This document shows, one piece after another, positions 36,300 through 43,123 of a stretch of 64,000 bases of DNA (position 1 is its first letter; every line of letters begins with the position of its first letter). Under the pieces are notes generated by a model. It did no database searches and was not told the origin of the DNA. It was given only the letters and a program-made list of their open reading frames with translations. Origin of the DNA: Clostridia bacterium (GTDB lineage Bacteria; Bacillota; Clostridia; Oscillospirales; Acutalibacteraceae); contig JAFQBE010000013.1 of NCBI GenBank assembly GCA_017416765.1, positions 62,001 to 126,000 on the forward strand, read 5' to 3'. The translations under genes and the position numbers were made by a program.

Positions 36300-36890
36300 A
36301 TGTTGGCAGGAAAAGCACTCGGCTTAACTGATGCGCTTCTCGTTTCCGGTGTCGGCATAGTTGTTGTTATGGCAGAGCTTGCATTGCTCGCCGTACTTGT
36401 ATGGCTGCTTTCAAGGCTTGTACGCACTTTGGAAAGCAAAGCTGAAAGCAACGAAGCAACCTCGGTTGCAATCATCGGAGGTACAGACGGTCCCACGGCT
36501 GTTTTCAAAGCACCCGCAGGTACAGCAACCGCAAGCAGCCGCGTTGAGCTTTACGGTGTAGACGATACAACAGCCGCAACAATTATGGCAACGCTCAGCC
36601 ATCAGCTCGGCAAGCCGCTCGAGCACCTTGATTTCAAATCAATCAGAGCGGTTGACCAGCCCCTACAGCTCATCGGTGTTGATGAGCCTACAGCAGCAGT
36701 TGTTATGGCAACGCTCAGCCATCAGACAGGTATTCCGCTTGAAAAGCTCGATTTCAAATCAATCAGAGCGCTCGAATGGAACGGAATCGACGAACCCACA
36801 GCCGCAATTATTATGGCACTTGTCAGCCACCAGACAGGTATTCCGCTGGAAAGGCTTGACTTTAAATCAATTAAACTTATAGAAGAATAA
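36300..36890 (+). CDS. OadG/delta-like small subunit with three tandem 33-residue repeats
   Basis: A 196-residue protein. One membrane span (about residues 16-38) and a basic/acidic linker resemble OadG or the delta subunit of biotin-dependent decarboxylases. Residues 56-68 are TSVAIIGGTDGPT, a copy of the key motif of the OadB subunit. The rest is three near-identical repeats of about 33 residues (86-118, 126-158 and 162-194), each of the form G-[VI]-D-x-x-T-A-A-x-x-M-A-x-x-S-H-Q ... L-D-F-K-S-I. The unit resembles the single C-terminal helix-strand motif of delta subunits (AITAAI ... SIRR). It sits between the alpha subunit and the biotin carrier and likely organises the complex at the membrane. 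Confidence 0.7.
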   Translation: MLAGKALGLTDALLVSGVGIVVVMAELALLAVLVWLLSRLVRTLESKAESNEATSVAIIGGTDGPTAVFKAPAGTATASSRVELYGVDDTTAATIMATLSHQLGKPLEHLDFKSIRAVDQPLQLIGVDEPTAAVVMATLSHQTGIPLEKLDFKSIRALEWNGIDEPTAAIIMALVSHQTGIPLERLDFKSIKLIEE

Positions 36891-36910
36891 GAAAGGTACG
36901 GTAAACCAAA

Positions 36911-37342
36911 ATGAAATATATTGTAACACTTAACGGCAAAAACTATGAAGTAGAAGTAAACGAAACAGATGCAGTTATCACTAACGTAACAACAGTTGCA
37001 GGCGCAGCTCCCACTGCTGTTGCAGCACCCGTTGCAGCTCCTGCTCCCGTAGCTGCTCCCGCACCCGCTGCAGCACCTGCTCCCGCTGAAGCTCCCGCAG
37101 CACCCGCACCCGTAGCTGCTCCCACAGCAGACGGCAAAAAGTGCGTAAGCCCCATGCCCGGCACTATCCTCAAGGTTCTTTGCAGCCAGGGACAGGCAGT
37201 CAAGGCAGGCGACACACTCTTCATCCTTGAAGCTATGAAGATGGAAAACGAAATCACAGCAGAGCAGGACGGCACAATTCAGCAGATTCTTGTAAGCAAC
37301 GGCGCAGTTGTTAACACAGATGATGTTCTTGCTGTATATTAA
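36911..37342 (+). CDS. Biotin carboxyl carrier protein of the decarboxylase
   Basis: A 143-residue protein. The N-terminal 28 residues are a short beta-strand module ([18 protein letters not shown]), then a 50-residue Ala/Pro linker (repeats of APVAAPAPA), and a C-terminal biotinyl domain from about residue 72. The biotinylation motif EAMKMENEI is intact, with the modified Lys in the centre. It carries carboxybiotin from the carboxyltransferase to the membrane beta subunit. The arrangement is that of the gamma subunit of glutaconyl-CoA or methylmalonyl-CoA decarboxylases. Confidence 0.93.
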   Translation: MKYIVTLNGKNYEVEVNETDAVITNVTTVAGAAPTAVAAPVAAPAPVAAPAPAAAPAPAEAPAAPAPVAAPTADGKKCVSPMPGTILKVLCSQGQAVKAGDTLFILEAMKMENEITAEQDGTIQQILVSNGAVVNTDDVLAVY

Positions 37343-37361
37343 TTCGGAGGCTAATTAAAAT

Positions 37362-38537
37362 ATGGATTTTTTAGGTGTTCTTACGGGCATCTGGGAAAGC
37401 TCAGGCTTCGCTGCCATTACATGGCAGGAAGGTGTAATGCTTCTGGTTTCTTTCGGCTTACTCTACCTTGCAGTAGTCAAAAAATTTGAGCCTATGCTGC
37501 TTATCCCCATCGCTTTCGGTATGCTTCTTGCAAACCTTCCTGCAACAGGACTTATGGCAGACCCTGCCGGTCTTATGGATGCAACGCAAAAGGTTGAAGG
37601 CGCGCACTGGTACGATGACGGTGTATTGAGGCTTATTTACGCCGGTGTAAAGAGCAGTATTTTCCCCTGCCTTATCTTTATGGGTGTCGGCGCTATGACA
37701 GACTTCGGTCCCTTGCTTGCCAACCCCTCAAGCCTTCTTCTCGGTGCAGCAGCACAGCTGGGCATTTATGTTGCATTTATTCTTGCAATTCTGCTTGGCT
37801 TTGAGCCGGCAGAGGCGGCATCAATCGCAATTATCGGCGGTGCAGACGGTCCTACAGCCATTTTCACAGCTTCAAAGCTTGCTGCTGACCTGCTTGCTCC
37901 GATTTCCGTTGCAGCATATTCCTACATGGCCCTTATTCCGCTGATTCAGCCGCCCATAATGAAACTTCTCACAACAAAAAAAGAAAGAGAAGTCAAGATG
38001 GAACAGCTTCGCAAGGTAAGCAAAAAGGAAAAAATCCTTTTCCCGATTATTGTTACCGTACTTTGCGCATTGCTCATTCCGTCTTCCGCTCCGCTTATCG
38101 GCTTCCTTATGCTGGGCAACTTCATACGCGAATGCGGTGTTGTTGAAAGGCTGAGCGATGTTTCACAGAACGCGCTATGTAACATCATCACTATTCTGCT
38201 TGGCACAACAGTCGGTGCAACCGCCAACGGTCAGCAGTTCTTACAGCTTAAAACAATCGGCATCATTATTATCGGTCTTGTAGCATTCTCATTCTCAACC
38301 GCAGGCGGTGTTCTGCTCGGTAAGGTAATGTATATCATTACTAAGGGCAAGGTCAACCCCCTTATCGGTGCGGCAGGTGTTTCCGCAGTACCTATGGCAG
38401 CCCGTGTTGCCCAGGCTGAAGGCAAAAAGGCTAACCCGACTAACTTCCTGCTCATGCACGCTATGGGTCCCAATGTTGCGGGTGTTATCGGCTCCGCAGT
38501 TGCCGCAGGCTTTATGATGCTTCTTTTCCAGAGCTGA
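37362..38537 (+). CDS. oadB: Na+-translocating decarboxylase beta subunit (OadB/GcdB/MmdB family)
   Basis: A 391-residue integral membrane protein with about nine to eleven spans. It carries the family signature AASIAIIGGADGPTAIF (about residues 153-168), whose Asp is a known essential residue of Na+ transport in OadB. The region SSIFPCLIFMGVGAMTDFGP and the later GVSAVPMAARVAQ are also family features. It decarboxylates carboxybiotin and pumps Na+ outward, conserving decarboxylation energy. Last gene of the four-gene operon; its 3' end overlaps the convergent mecA by 26 bases. Confidence 0.95.
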   Translation: MDFLGVLTGIWESSGFAAITWQEGVMLLVSFGLLYLAVVKKFEPMLLIPIAFGMLLANLPATGLMADPAGLMDATQKVEGAHWYDDGVLRLIYAGVKSSIFPCLIFMGVGAMTDFGPLLANPSSLLLGAAAQLGIYVAFILAILLGFEPAEAASIAIIGGADGPTAIFTASKLAADLLAPISVAAYSYMALIPLIQPPIMKLLTTKKEREVKMEQLRKVSKKEKILFPIIVTVLCALLIPSSAPLIGFLMLGNFIRECGVVERLSDVSQNALCNIITILLGTTVGATANGQQFLQLKTIGIIIIGLVAFSFSTAGGVLLGKVMYIITKGKVNPLIGAAGVSAVPMAARVAQAEGKKANPTNFLLMHAMGPNVAGVIGSAVAAGFMMLLFQS

Positions 38538-39087
38538 GCAAATTAACAGCCCCTTCTTTTATCAGACAGTGCCAATGCTCATCGGTAAATTCGGTGAGCA
38601 TGGCACTTTCCCCGATTATTTTACCGAATTCATTCAGGCAGTTTTTTACTCCTGCCGCACCCGTCAGCGGGCGCACAAGCAGACGGTACTTATTATCAAG
38701 GCTGTACAGTCTGCTTTCACAGCAGCTTTTGTACAGGTGTTTCGCACAGTTCATCATAACATCTGCATTTTCAAATTCACAGGTTATGTATTCACCCTTT
38801 TTTACAAGATAGCGTTTGTTTTTCCGTCGGCTTTTTTCTTCGCGGTCAACCGAAAAGAAAAGCACACAACCGCCCGACTCACAGCGCATGGCTTCAACAA
38901 AAAGCCTGCCCGATGTATCAAGCTCACGCCCGAGGGTACGCCTTGCGCGTGAAAGTATAGTCCAGATAACTCTTTTTGTTTCAACCTTTGAATAATCCAT
39001 CTCTTCATAAGTTATGTTGAGATTTTTCATATCGTCATCAGACAGCTCTACAATTATTGTTTCATCTGTCAGAGCTTCAATTTTCAT
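38512..39087 (-). CDS. mecA: Adaptor protein MecA
   Basis: A 191-residue protein with the MecA N-terminal substrate-recognition segment (MKIEALTDETIIVELSDDDM, then LNITYEEMDY) and a C-terminal domain that binds ClpC. The central linker is moderately short. MecA delivers unfolded or regulatory proteins to the ClpCP protease. It converges with oadB and its stop lies inside the last codons of that gene; a terminator could not be recognised there. Family sequences diverge strongly in Clostridia, so the call rests mostly on the N terminus, length and domain plan. Confidence 0.85.
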   Translation of the reverse strand: MKIEALTDETIIVELSDDDMKNLNITYEEMDYSKVETKRVIWTILSRARRTLGRELDTSGRLFVEAMRCESGGCVLFFSVDREEKSRRKNKRYLVKKGEYITCEFENADVMMNCAKHLYKSCCESRLYSLDNKYRLLVRPLTGAAGVKNCLNEFGKIIGESAMLTEFTDEHWHCLIKEGAVNLLSSGKEAS

Positions 39088-39185
39088 AGCGCAACCCCCA
39101 AAGTATAAAATTTTGTTACATACCTATCGTAACTCGCAAAAGACCTTGAAATCAAGGCACAAATAATGGTATTAAAGGAGGAGAA

Positions 39186-40142
39186 TTGTCCGTGAAAGAA
39201 AACTTTTCAGCAAAAGAAACACGCGCTTTACAACTTGATATGCTTGCAATTCTCATCCTGCCCTGCGTCAGCGCATGGTATTTCTACGGCTCAAAGGCGC
39301 TTGCACTTGTTGCAGTAAGCGTAATCACCGCTGTATTAAGTGAGTTTTTCGGCAGAAAAGTTTTAAAGCAGGATTCTACCGTTTCAGACCTGAGTGCTGT
39401 TGTAACAGGCATTATCGTTGCTCTCATGCTGCCCGCAAATGCTCCTCTGTGGCTTGCCGCAACAGGCAGCAGCTTTGCAATTATTGCGGCAAAGCTACCG
39501 TTCGGCAGAGTTGAAACGCTTCCCTTTTCACCGGCTGCTGCAGGTATGGCTTTCTTAACTATATGCTTTTCCGACCTGATTTTTGACTATCCGCAGATTA
39601 CTGCTTCAAGCTCCGCGCTTTCCGGTTCAACCGGCTCATCGCTGGCATATATGCTTTCACAGAATATGTCTGTAAGCCTCGGTTCGGTAAAGGCTATCGA
39701 CATTTTCACAGGCAACCATCCCGGTCCTATGGGTGCAGGCTGTATTATTGTGCTTTTCGGCAGTGCGCTTTATATGCTTATCCGCCGCACAAAGCTCTTT
39801 ATCAGCGTTGCAGGCTTTGCTATAGGTACCGCAATTACAGCTCTGCTTTTCCCGCGCGTAGGCAATGCTTTATCTTCTGTTGTGCTTGAACTTGCCGCAG
39901 GATATATGATTTTTGCCGCTCTTTTCCTCCTTACGGAGCAGGGTGCTCAGCCGCACCACCCCATAAGCTGTCTGCTTTACGGAGCATTTACCGGTATAAT
40001 CTGTATGCTTATGCGCCGTTTCGGTGCGTTTGAAGAAGGTGCCTGCTTCGGTATACTTGTTTCGCAGGCGGCCTGGCCCGTAATCAACAAATACCTCAAT
40101 ATTCTCCTTTACAAAACAATACAAAGGAGGAAAAAAGCATGA
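39186..40142 (+). CDS. rnfD: RnfD/NqrB-family membrane subunit
   Basis: A protein of about 316-318 residues with eight or more spans. It fits RnfD over its length: SDLSAVVTGIIVALMLPANA corresponds to the RnfD D-G-S-A-x-V-T-G segment; SPAAAGMAFL to the NPA-x-x-G-R-A-F block; and FTGNHPGPMGAGC to the LFxGNxxGSxGE block. SALSGSTGSSL (Thr149) may be the covalent-FMN site, which is SGAT in usual RnfD. It is diverged at each block. Start is TTG at 39186 or GTG at 39192 (AGGAGG lies 4 or 10 bases before). No rnfC precedes it; mecA does, on the other strand. It overlaps the next gene by four bases. Confidence 0.8.
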   Translation: MSVKENFSAKETRALQLDMLAILILPCVSAWYFYGSKALALVAVSVITAVLSEFFGRKVLKQDSTVSDLSAVVTGIIVALMLPANAPLWLAATGSSFAIIAAKLPFGRVETLPFSPAAAGMAFLTICFSDLIFDYPQITASSSALSGSTGSSLAYMLSQNMSVSLGSVKAIDIFTGNHPGPMGAGCIIVLFGSALYMLIRRTKLFISVAGFAIGTAITALLFPRVGNALSSVVLELAAGYMIFAALFLLTEQGAQPHHPISCLLYGAFTGIICMLMRRFGAFEEGACFGILVSQAAWPVINKYLNILLYKTIQRRKKA

Positions 40143-40957
40143 AACCCATAAAAGTCATTTCCGCTTTGCTTGCTACCGCTATTTTATGCTTTGGCTTTGC
40201 TTCCTGTTCCGACGGCAATGAACCCAACAAGCCAAACTTTAATTTCGGTCACAATTCCGTTGTAACAAACGAACAGGGTGAAGAAATCACAACCGCACCC
40301 GCAGAAGAAAGCACAACAGCAAAAAAGCAAAGCAACGATTCAACAGATAATAATACAACGGAAGAAATTTCTTCTGATACGACCTCGGCAAAGGAAACTA
40401 CCACAAGAAAGCCCTACACCTTCCCCACAAGACCTACAACCACGGCTGCCCCATCAACACAGGCTACAACAGTACCTACGACACAGCCGACAACGAAGCC
40501 CACTACCACGGCAAAGCCCATACAGACCGCGCCTGTTGAGCTGCCCGAAACCACCACGCAGCCTACCACGCAGGAAAGCTCAAGCAACGATATAATTGAA
40601 AATGCCGCAAAAGCAATTTTTGATTTTGTAAATGAAGAACGCAAAAAGGCCGGTCAGGACACGCTTACTTATTCAGATGACCTTGCAGAAGCTGCAGAAA
40701 TACGAAGCCGTGAGCTTTCGGAAAACTATTCACACATCCGCCCTGACGGAAGTGCGTGGCACACCGTAAGCGACAATGCCTTCGGCGAAAATATAAGCTC
40801 CGGCTATAAAAGCGCAACAGAAGTGATGAACGCATGGATGGCAAGCATGGGACACAAAGCCAATATTTTAAGCGAAAACTATTCTTCCATCGGCATTGGC
40901 GTATTTTTTGACGAAAAAACCAATACATATTTCTGGGTTCAGCTTTTCGGTAACTGA
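40139..40957 (+). CDS. CAP/SCP-domain lipoprotein in the Rnf-like operon
   Basis: A 272-residue lipoprotein. The signal sequence ends in the lipobox FASC, so Cys23 is lipidated. A Thr/Pro-rich linker spans about residues 40-150, followed by a CAP (SCP/PR1) domain, recognisable from FVNEERKKAGQDTLTYSDDL, the SHIRPDGSAWHTV segment with the conserved His, FGENISSG and GHKANILSENYSSIGIG. Its ATG overlaps the rnfD stop (ATGA), so the two are coupled. In standard rnf operons this place between D and E holds the FMN-protein RnfG, which has no similarity to CAP domains. The function of bacterial CAP proteins is mostly unknown. Confidence 0.88.
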   Translation: MKPIKVISALLATAILCFGFASCSDGNEPNKPNFNFGHNSVVTNEQGEEITTAPAEESTTAKKQSNDSTDNNTTEEISSDTTSAKETTTRKPYTFPTRPTTTAAPSTQATTVPTTQPTTKPTTTAKPIQTAPVELPETTTQPTTQESSSNDIIENAAKAIFDFVNEERKKAGQDTLTYSDDLAEAAEIRSRELSENYSHIRPDGSAWHTVSDNAFGENISSGYKSATEVMNAWMASMGHKANILSENYSSIGIGVFFDEKTNTYFWVQLFGN

Positions 40958-40993
40958 ACATAAAACAAAAAACTAAAACAAGGAGGTTAAGCT

Positions 40994-42106
40994 ATGGCAA
41001 ATAAAGCACACAGCCCGGGTTTGCTGCTTCGCAACGCAGGTATATTCAACCCTGTACTTGTTCAGGCAGTCGGTCTTTGCCCGGTAATAGCAATGGCTAC
41101 AACGCTTGAAGGCTCTGCCCTGCTGGCTCTCGTTGCCGCAACAGCCATAACGCTTTGCGAGCTTATTGCCTCCGTTTTTTTGAAAGCCGTACCCCGTTGG
41201 GTAAGAACAGGACTTTACATCATTTTCGGCGGTGCAATTATTACACCGTTCATGATTTTAATTGAAAAGCTCAACCCGGAGCTTTTCGGCTCACTCGGTA
41301 TCTACCTGCCCGTTATGGCAGTTAATTCCCTGCTCGTACTGCGCTGTGAACGCTTTGCCGTAAAGCTCAGCCCCTCTGCCGCATTAAAGGACGGATTAAC
41401 TGCTTCACTCGGCTATGCAGCCGTGCTTCTGCTTGTAGGCACCGTACGCGAAATACTTGGCAGCGGCAGTATTGCAGGCTTTAAATTTTATGAAGGCAGA
41501 ACTCTGTCGGGTCTGCTCCTTCCCTTCGGCGGTTTCCTTATGCTCGGCTTTGCCGCTGCTGCATTGAGAACCTTTATTTCAGAATACTGGCCGAAATTCC
41601 TTGACAAAAAGCAGCCCAAGCCCGACGCTAAAAAGCACCGCACCAAAAAGCCGGCTGCACCCAAGCCCGCGCCCGAACTGCCCGACCTTACGCCGGAAGA
41701 AAATCCGTTCACCTTCCTTGAAATTGCAGGAGAATCAAGCCCCGAAGCGCTTGATTTAAGCTTTGATTTTACACAAGCGGCTATAAAAGAAGAAGCTGTG
41801 CAGGCTCAACCCGAACCTGTCATTACCGAAAAAGCGGTAACTGTGGAAAAAGTTTCTGCTATACCAACACCGGAAGAAACCAAACCGCAAATTTTTGCAG
41901 AACCTGTTGAAACACAGAAACCCGATACTGCTGACATTGCAGAAGATATCCCCGAACCCGAAACCGAAGAGGTTGAAGAAGTGCCAAAAGAAACGGTACA
42001 GCAGCCGACAAGCAGCTTTGAAGAAGTTGACGATGAAGAGCTTGAAATGCTGCTCAACCGCCCGGTAAACGATATTTTTGCCAAGCACAAGGAGGATGAA
42101 AAATGA
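40994..42106 (+). CDS. rnfE: RnfE/NqrD-family membrane subunit with long charged C-terminal tail
   Basis: A 370-residue protein. Residues 1-200 match RnfE: VQAVGLCPVIAMATTLEGSA keeps the first cluster cysteine (Cys29), and GTVREILGSGSI is the conserved loop. The second conserved site, usually V-N-C, reads VNSLLVLRC: Ser112 replaces the Cys, and a Cys appears six residues on at 118. Residues 205-370 are an unusual hydrophilic tail, first Lys/Pro-rich, then strongly acidic, ending in a helical DDEELEMLLNRPVNDIFAKH segment. Normal RnfE ends near residue 200-230. AGGAGG precedes the ATG. The gene overlaps rnfA by four bases. Confidence 0.82.
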   Translation: MANKAHSPGLLLRNAGIFNPVLVQAVGLCPVIAMATTLEGSALLALVAATAITLCELIASVFLKAVPRWVRTGLYIIFGGAIITPFMILIEKLNPELFGSLGIYLPVMAVNSLLVLRCERFAVKLSPSAALKDGLTASLGYAAVLLLVGTVREILGSGSIAGFKFYEGRTLSGLLLPFGGFLMLGFAAAALRTFISEYWPKFLDKKQPKPDAKKHRTKKPAAPKPAPELPDLTPEENPFTFLEIAGESSPEALDLSFDFTQAAIKEEAVQAQPEPVITEKAVTVEKVSAIPTPEETKPQIFAEPVETQKPDTADIAEDIPEPETEEVEEVPKETVQQPTSSFEEVDDEELEMLLNRPVNDIFAKHKEDEK

Positions 42107-42690
42107 TTTTTGCATTTTTAAACGCCTCTGTTTTTGCACTTCTTCTCCAGAACCTTGTATTCAACGGCGGCTTCGGCATGAGTGAAGCTATAAGAATTGC
42201 AACCAAGCCTAAGGATTTCTTCCCTATTGCATTGCTTGTTGCATTCTTTACAAGTACAACTGCGGCAATATGCTCCGCGCTTGATTTCATACCGCAGATA
42301 AATGCTTACAGCACCTCAATCCACCTTGCAATCTACTGCCTGGTGCTTGCTGTAATTTACCTTGTTTCAACCGCAATAATAACCCTGCTTATGAAGCGCA
42401 ACAAGCAGGATATACACCGCGTAGGTATGGCGGCGGTAAACACGCTTGTGCTTGCTGTCCCGATGATTAACCGCCGCGCCGCATTCGATATTGTTGAATC
42501 AATCGGTCTTGGCATAGGCGCAGGCATTGCGTTTATAATTGCCGTTTCCCTTATTGGTGAGGCAGAAGAAAAGCTCACACATAGCGACAGCATTGCCACA
42601 CCTTTCAAGGGTAAACCCGCACTTTTCATTTATATTGCGCTTATTTCCCTGGGCTTTGCCGGTCTGTCCGGTCAGTCACTCTTTGTATAA
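42103..42690 (+). CDS. rnfA: RnfA/NqrE-family membrane subunit lacking cluster cysteines
   Basis: A 195-residue protein with six predicted spans, the usual RnfA length. Shared blocks: QNLVFNGGFGMSEA for the N-terminal half-helix, AAVNTLVLAVPMIN for the second, ESIGLGIGAGIAFIIAVSLI and the terminal LISLGFAGLSG. In ordinary RnfA each half-helix has a cysteine (GICPF and NCAVLG) that helps hold a [2Fe-2S] cluster with RnfE. Here these places are Ser27 (GMSEA) and Thr114 (VNTLV). This reading is by eye against remembered family sequences. Start overlaps the rnfE stop (ATGA). Confidence 0.82.
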   Translation: MIFAFLNASVFALLLQNLVFNGGFGMSEAIRIATKPKDFFPIALLVAFFTSTTAAICSALDFIPQINAYSTSIHLAIYCLVLAVIYLVSTAIITLLMKRNKQDIHRVGMAAVNTLVLAVPMINRRAAFDIVESIGLGIGAGIAFIIAVSLIGEAEEKLTHSDSIATPFKGKPALFIYIALISLGFAGLSGQSLFV

Positions 42691-42703
42691 AGGAGTTCTG
42701 AAA

Positions 42704-43069
42704 ATGGACGAAAAAGAAAAACAGCTCAAGCCCAATGAACCTGAACAGCTGCCCGAAGATTTCAGACCCGTTATACCCGAGCCGGAATATCACCGCAGGG
42801 CTATAATGCAGTTCACCAAGGATTATGAGGACGATTCGCCGACTTCCACCCATACAATGAGCTTCCAGCAAGAGGAAGCACAGCGCAAGCTGCGCAACCG
42901 AATTATTTACGCATTTGTACTTATCGCAGTTTTTATTCTCGCTTTTATAATTACGGACACCTGCATTAAAATTTCCAACACTCCTCTGCCGCCCACCACA
43001 GCCTATGTTCCCACAACCACGCAGGCAGAAACGAGTTCAGAGGAAGAATCAGTTCCACACGAGCAATAA
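42704..43069 (+). CDS. Small single-span membrane protein at the end of the Rnf-like operon
   Basis: A 121-residue protein starting at ATG 42704 with AAAGGAGTT before it, 13 bases after rnfA. Residues 1-65 are hydrophilic and acidic (EQLPEDFRPVIPEPEYHRRA), a basic stretch RKLRNR leads into one span (about 69-91, IIYAFVLIAVFILAFII), and the outside tail is Thr/Pro/Glu-rich. I do not recognise it. It occupies the place of rnfB (an iron-sulfur protein of about 270-330 residues) but shares nothing with it and has only one Cys. A terminator follows, so it ends the operon. Confidence 0.7.
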   Translation: MDEKEKQLKPNEPEQLPEDFRPVIPEPEYHRRAIMQFTKDYEDDSPTSTHTMSFQQEEAQRKLRNRIIYAFVLIAVFILAFIITDTCIKISNTPLPPTTAYVPTTTQAETSSEEESVPHEQ

Positions 43070-43072
43070 AAT

Positions 43073-43107
43073 AACAGCTTTTGAAGTTCAAGCCTTCAAA
43101 AGCTGTT
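43073..43107. terminator. Bidirectional terminator between the Rnf-like operon and the LCAT-like gene
   Basis: AACAGCTTTTGAAG pairs with CTTCAAAAGCTGTT around a TTCAAGC loop. It serves the two converging genes, with TTCTT on the plus side. Confidence 0.85.
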
Positions 43108-43123
43108 TTCTTATAATTATATA

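Noticed and set aside
39186-42690. Na+-NQR (NqrB/D/E) instead of Rnf-like
   Set aside because: NqrA, NqrC and NqrF are absent too, and RnfD length and blocks fit better than NqrB; the distinction does not change the main point that the redox subunits are missing.
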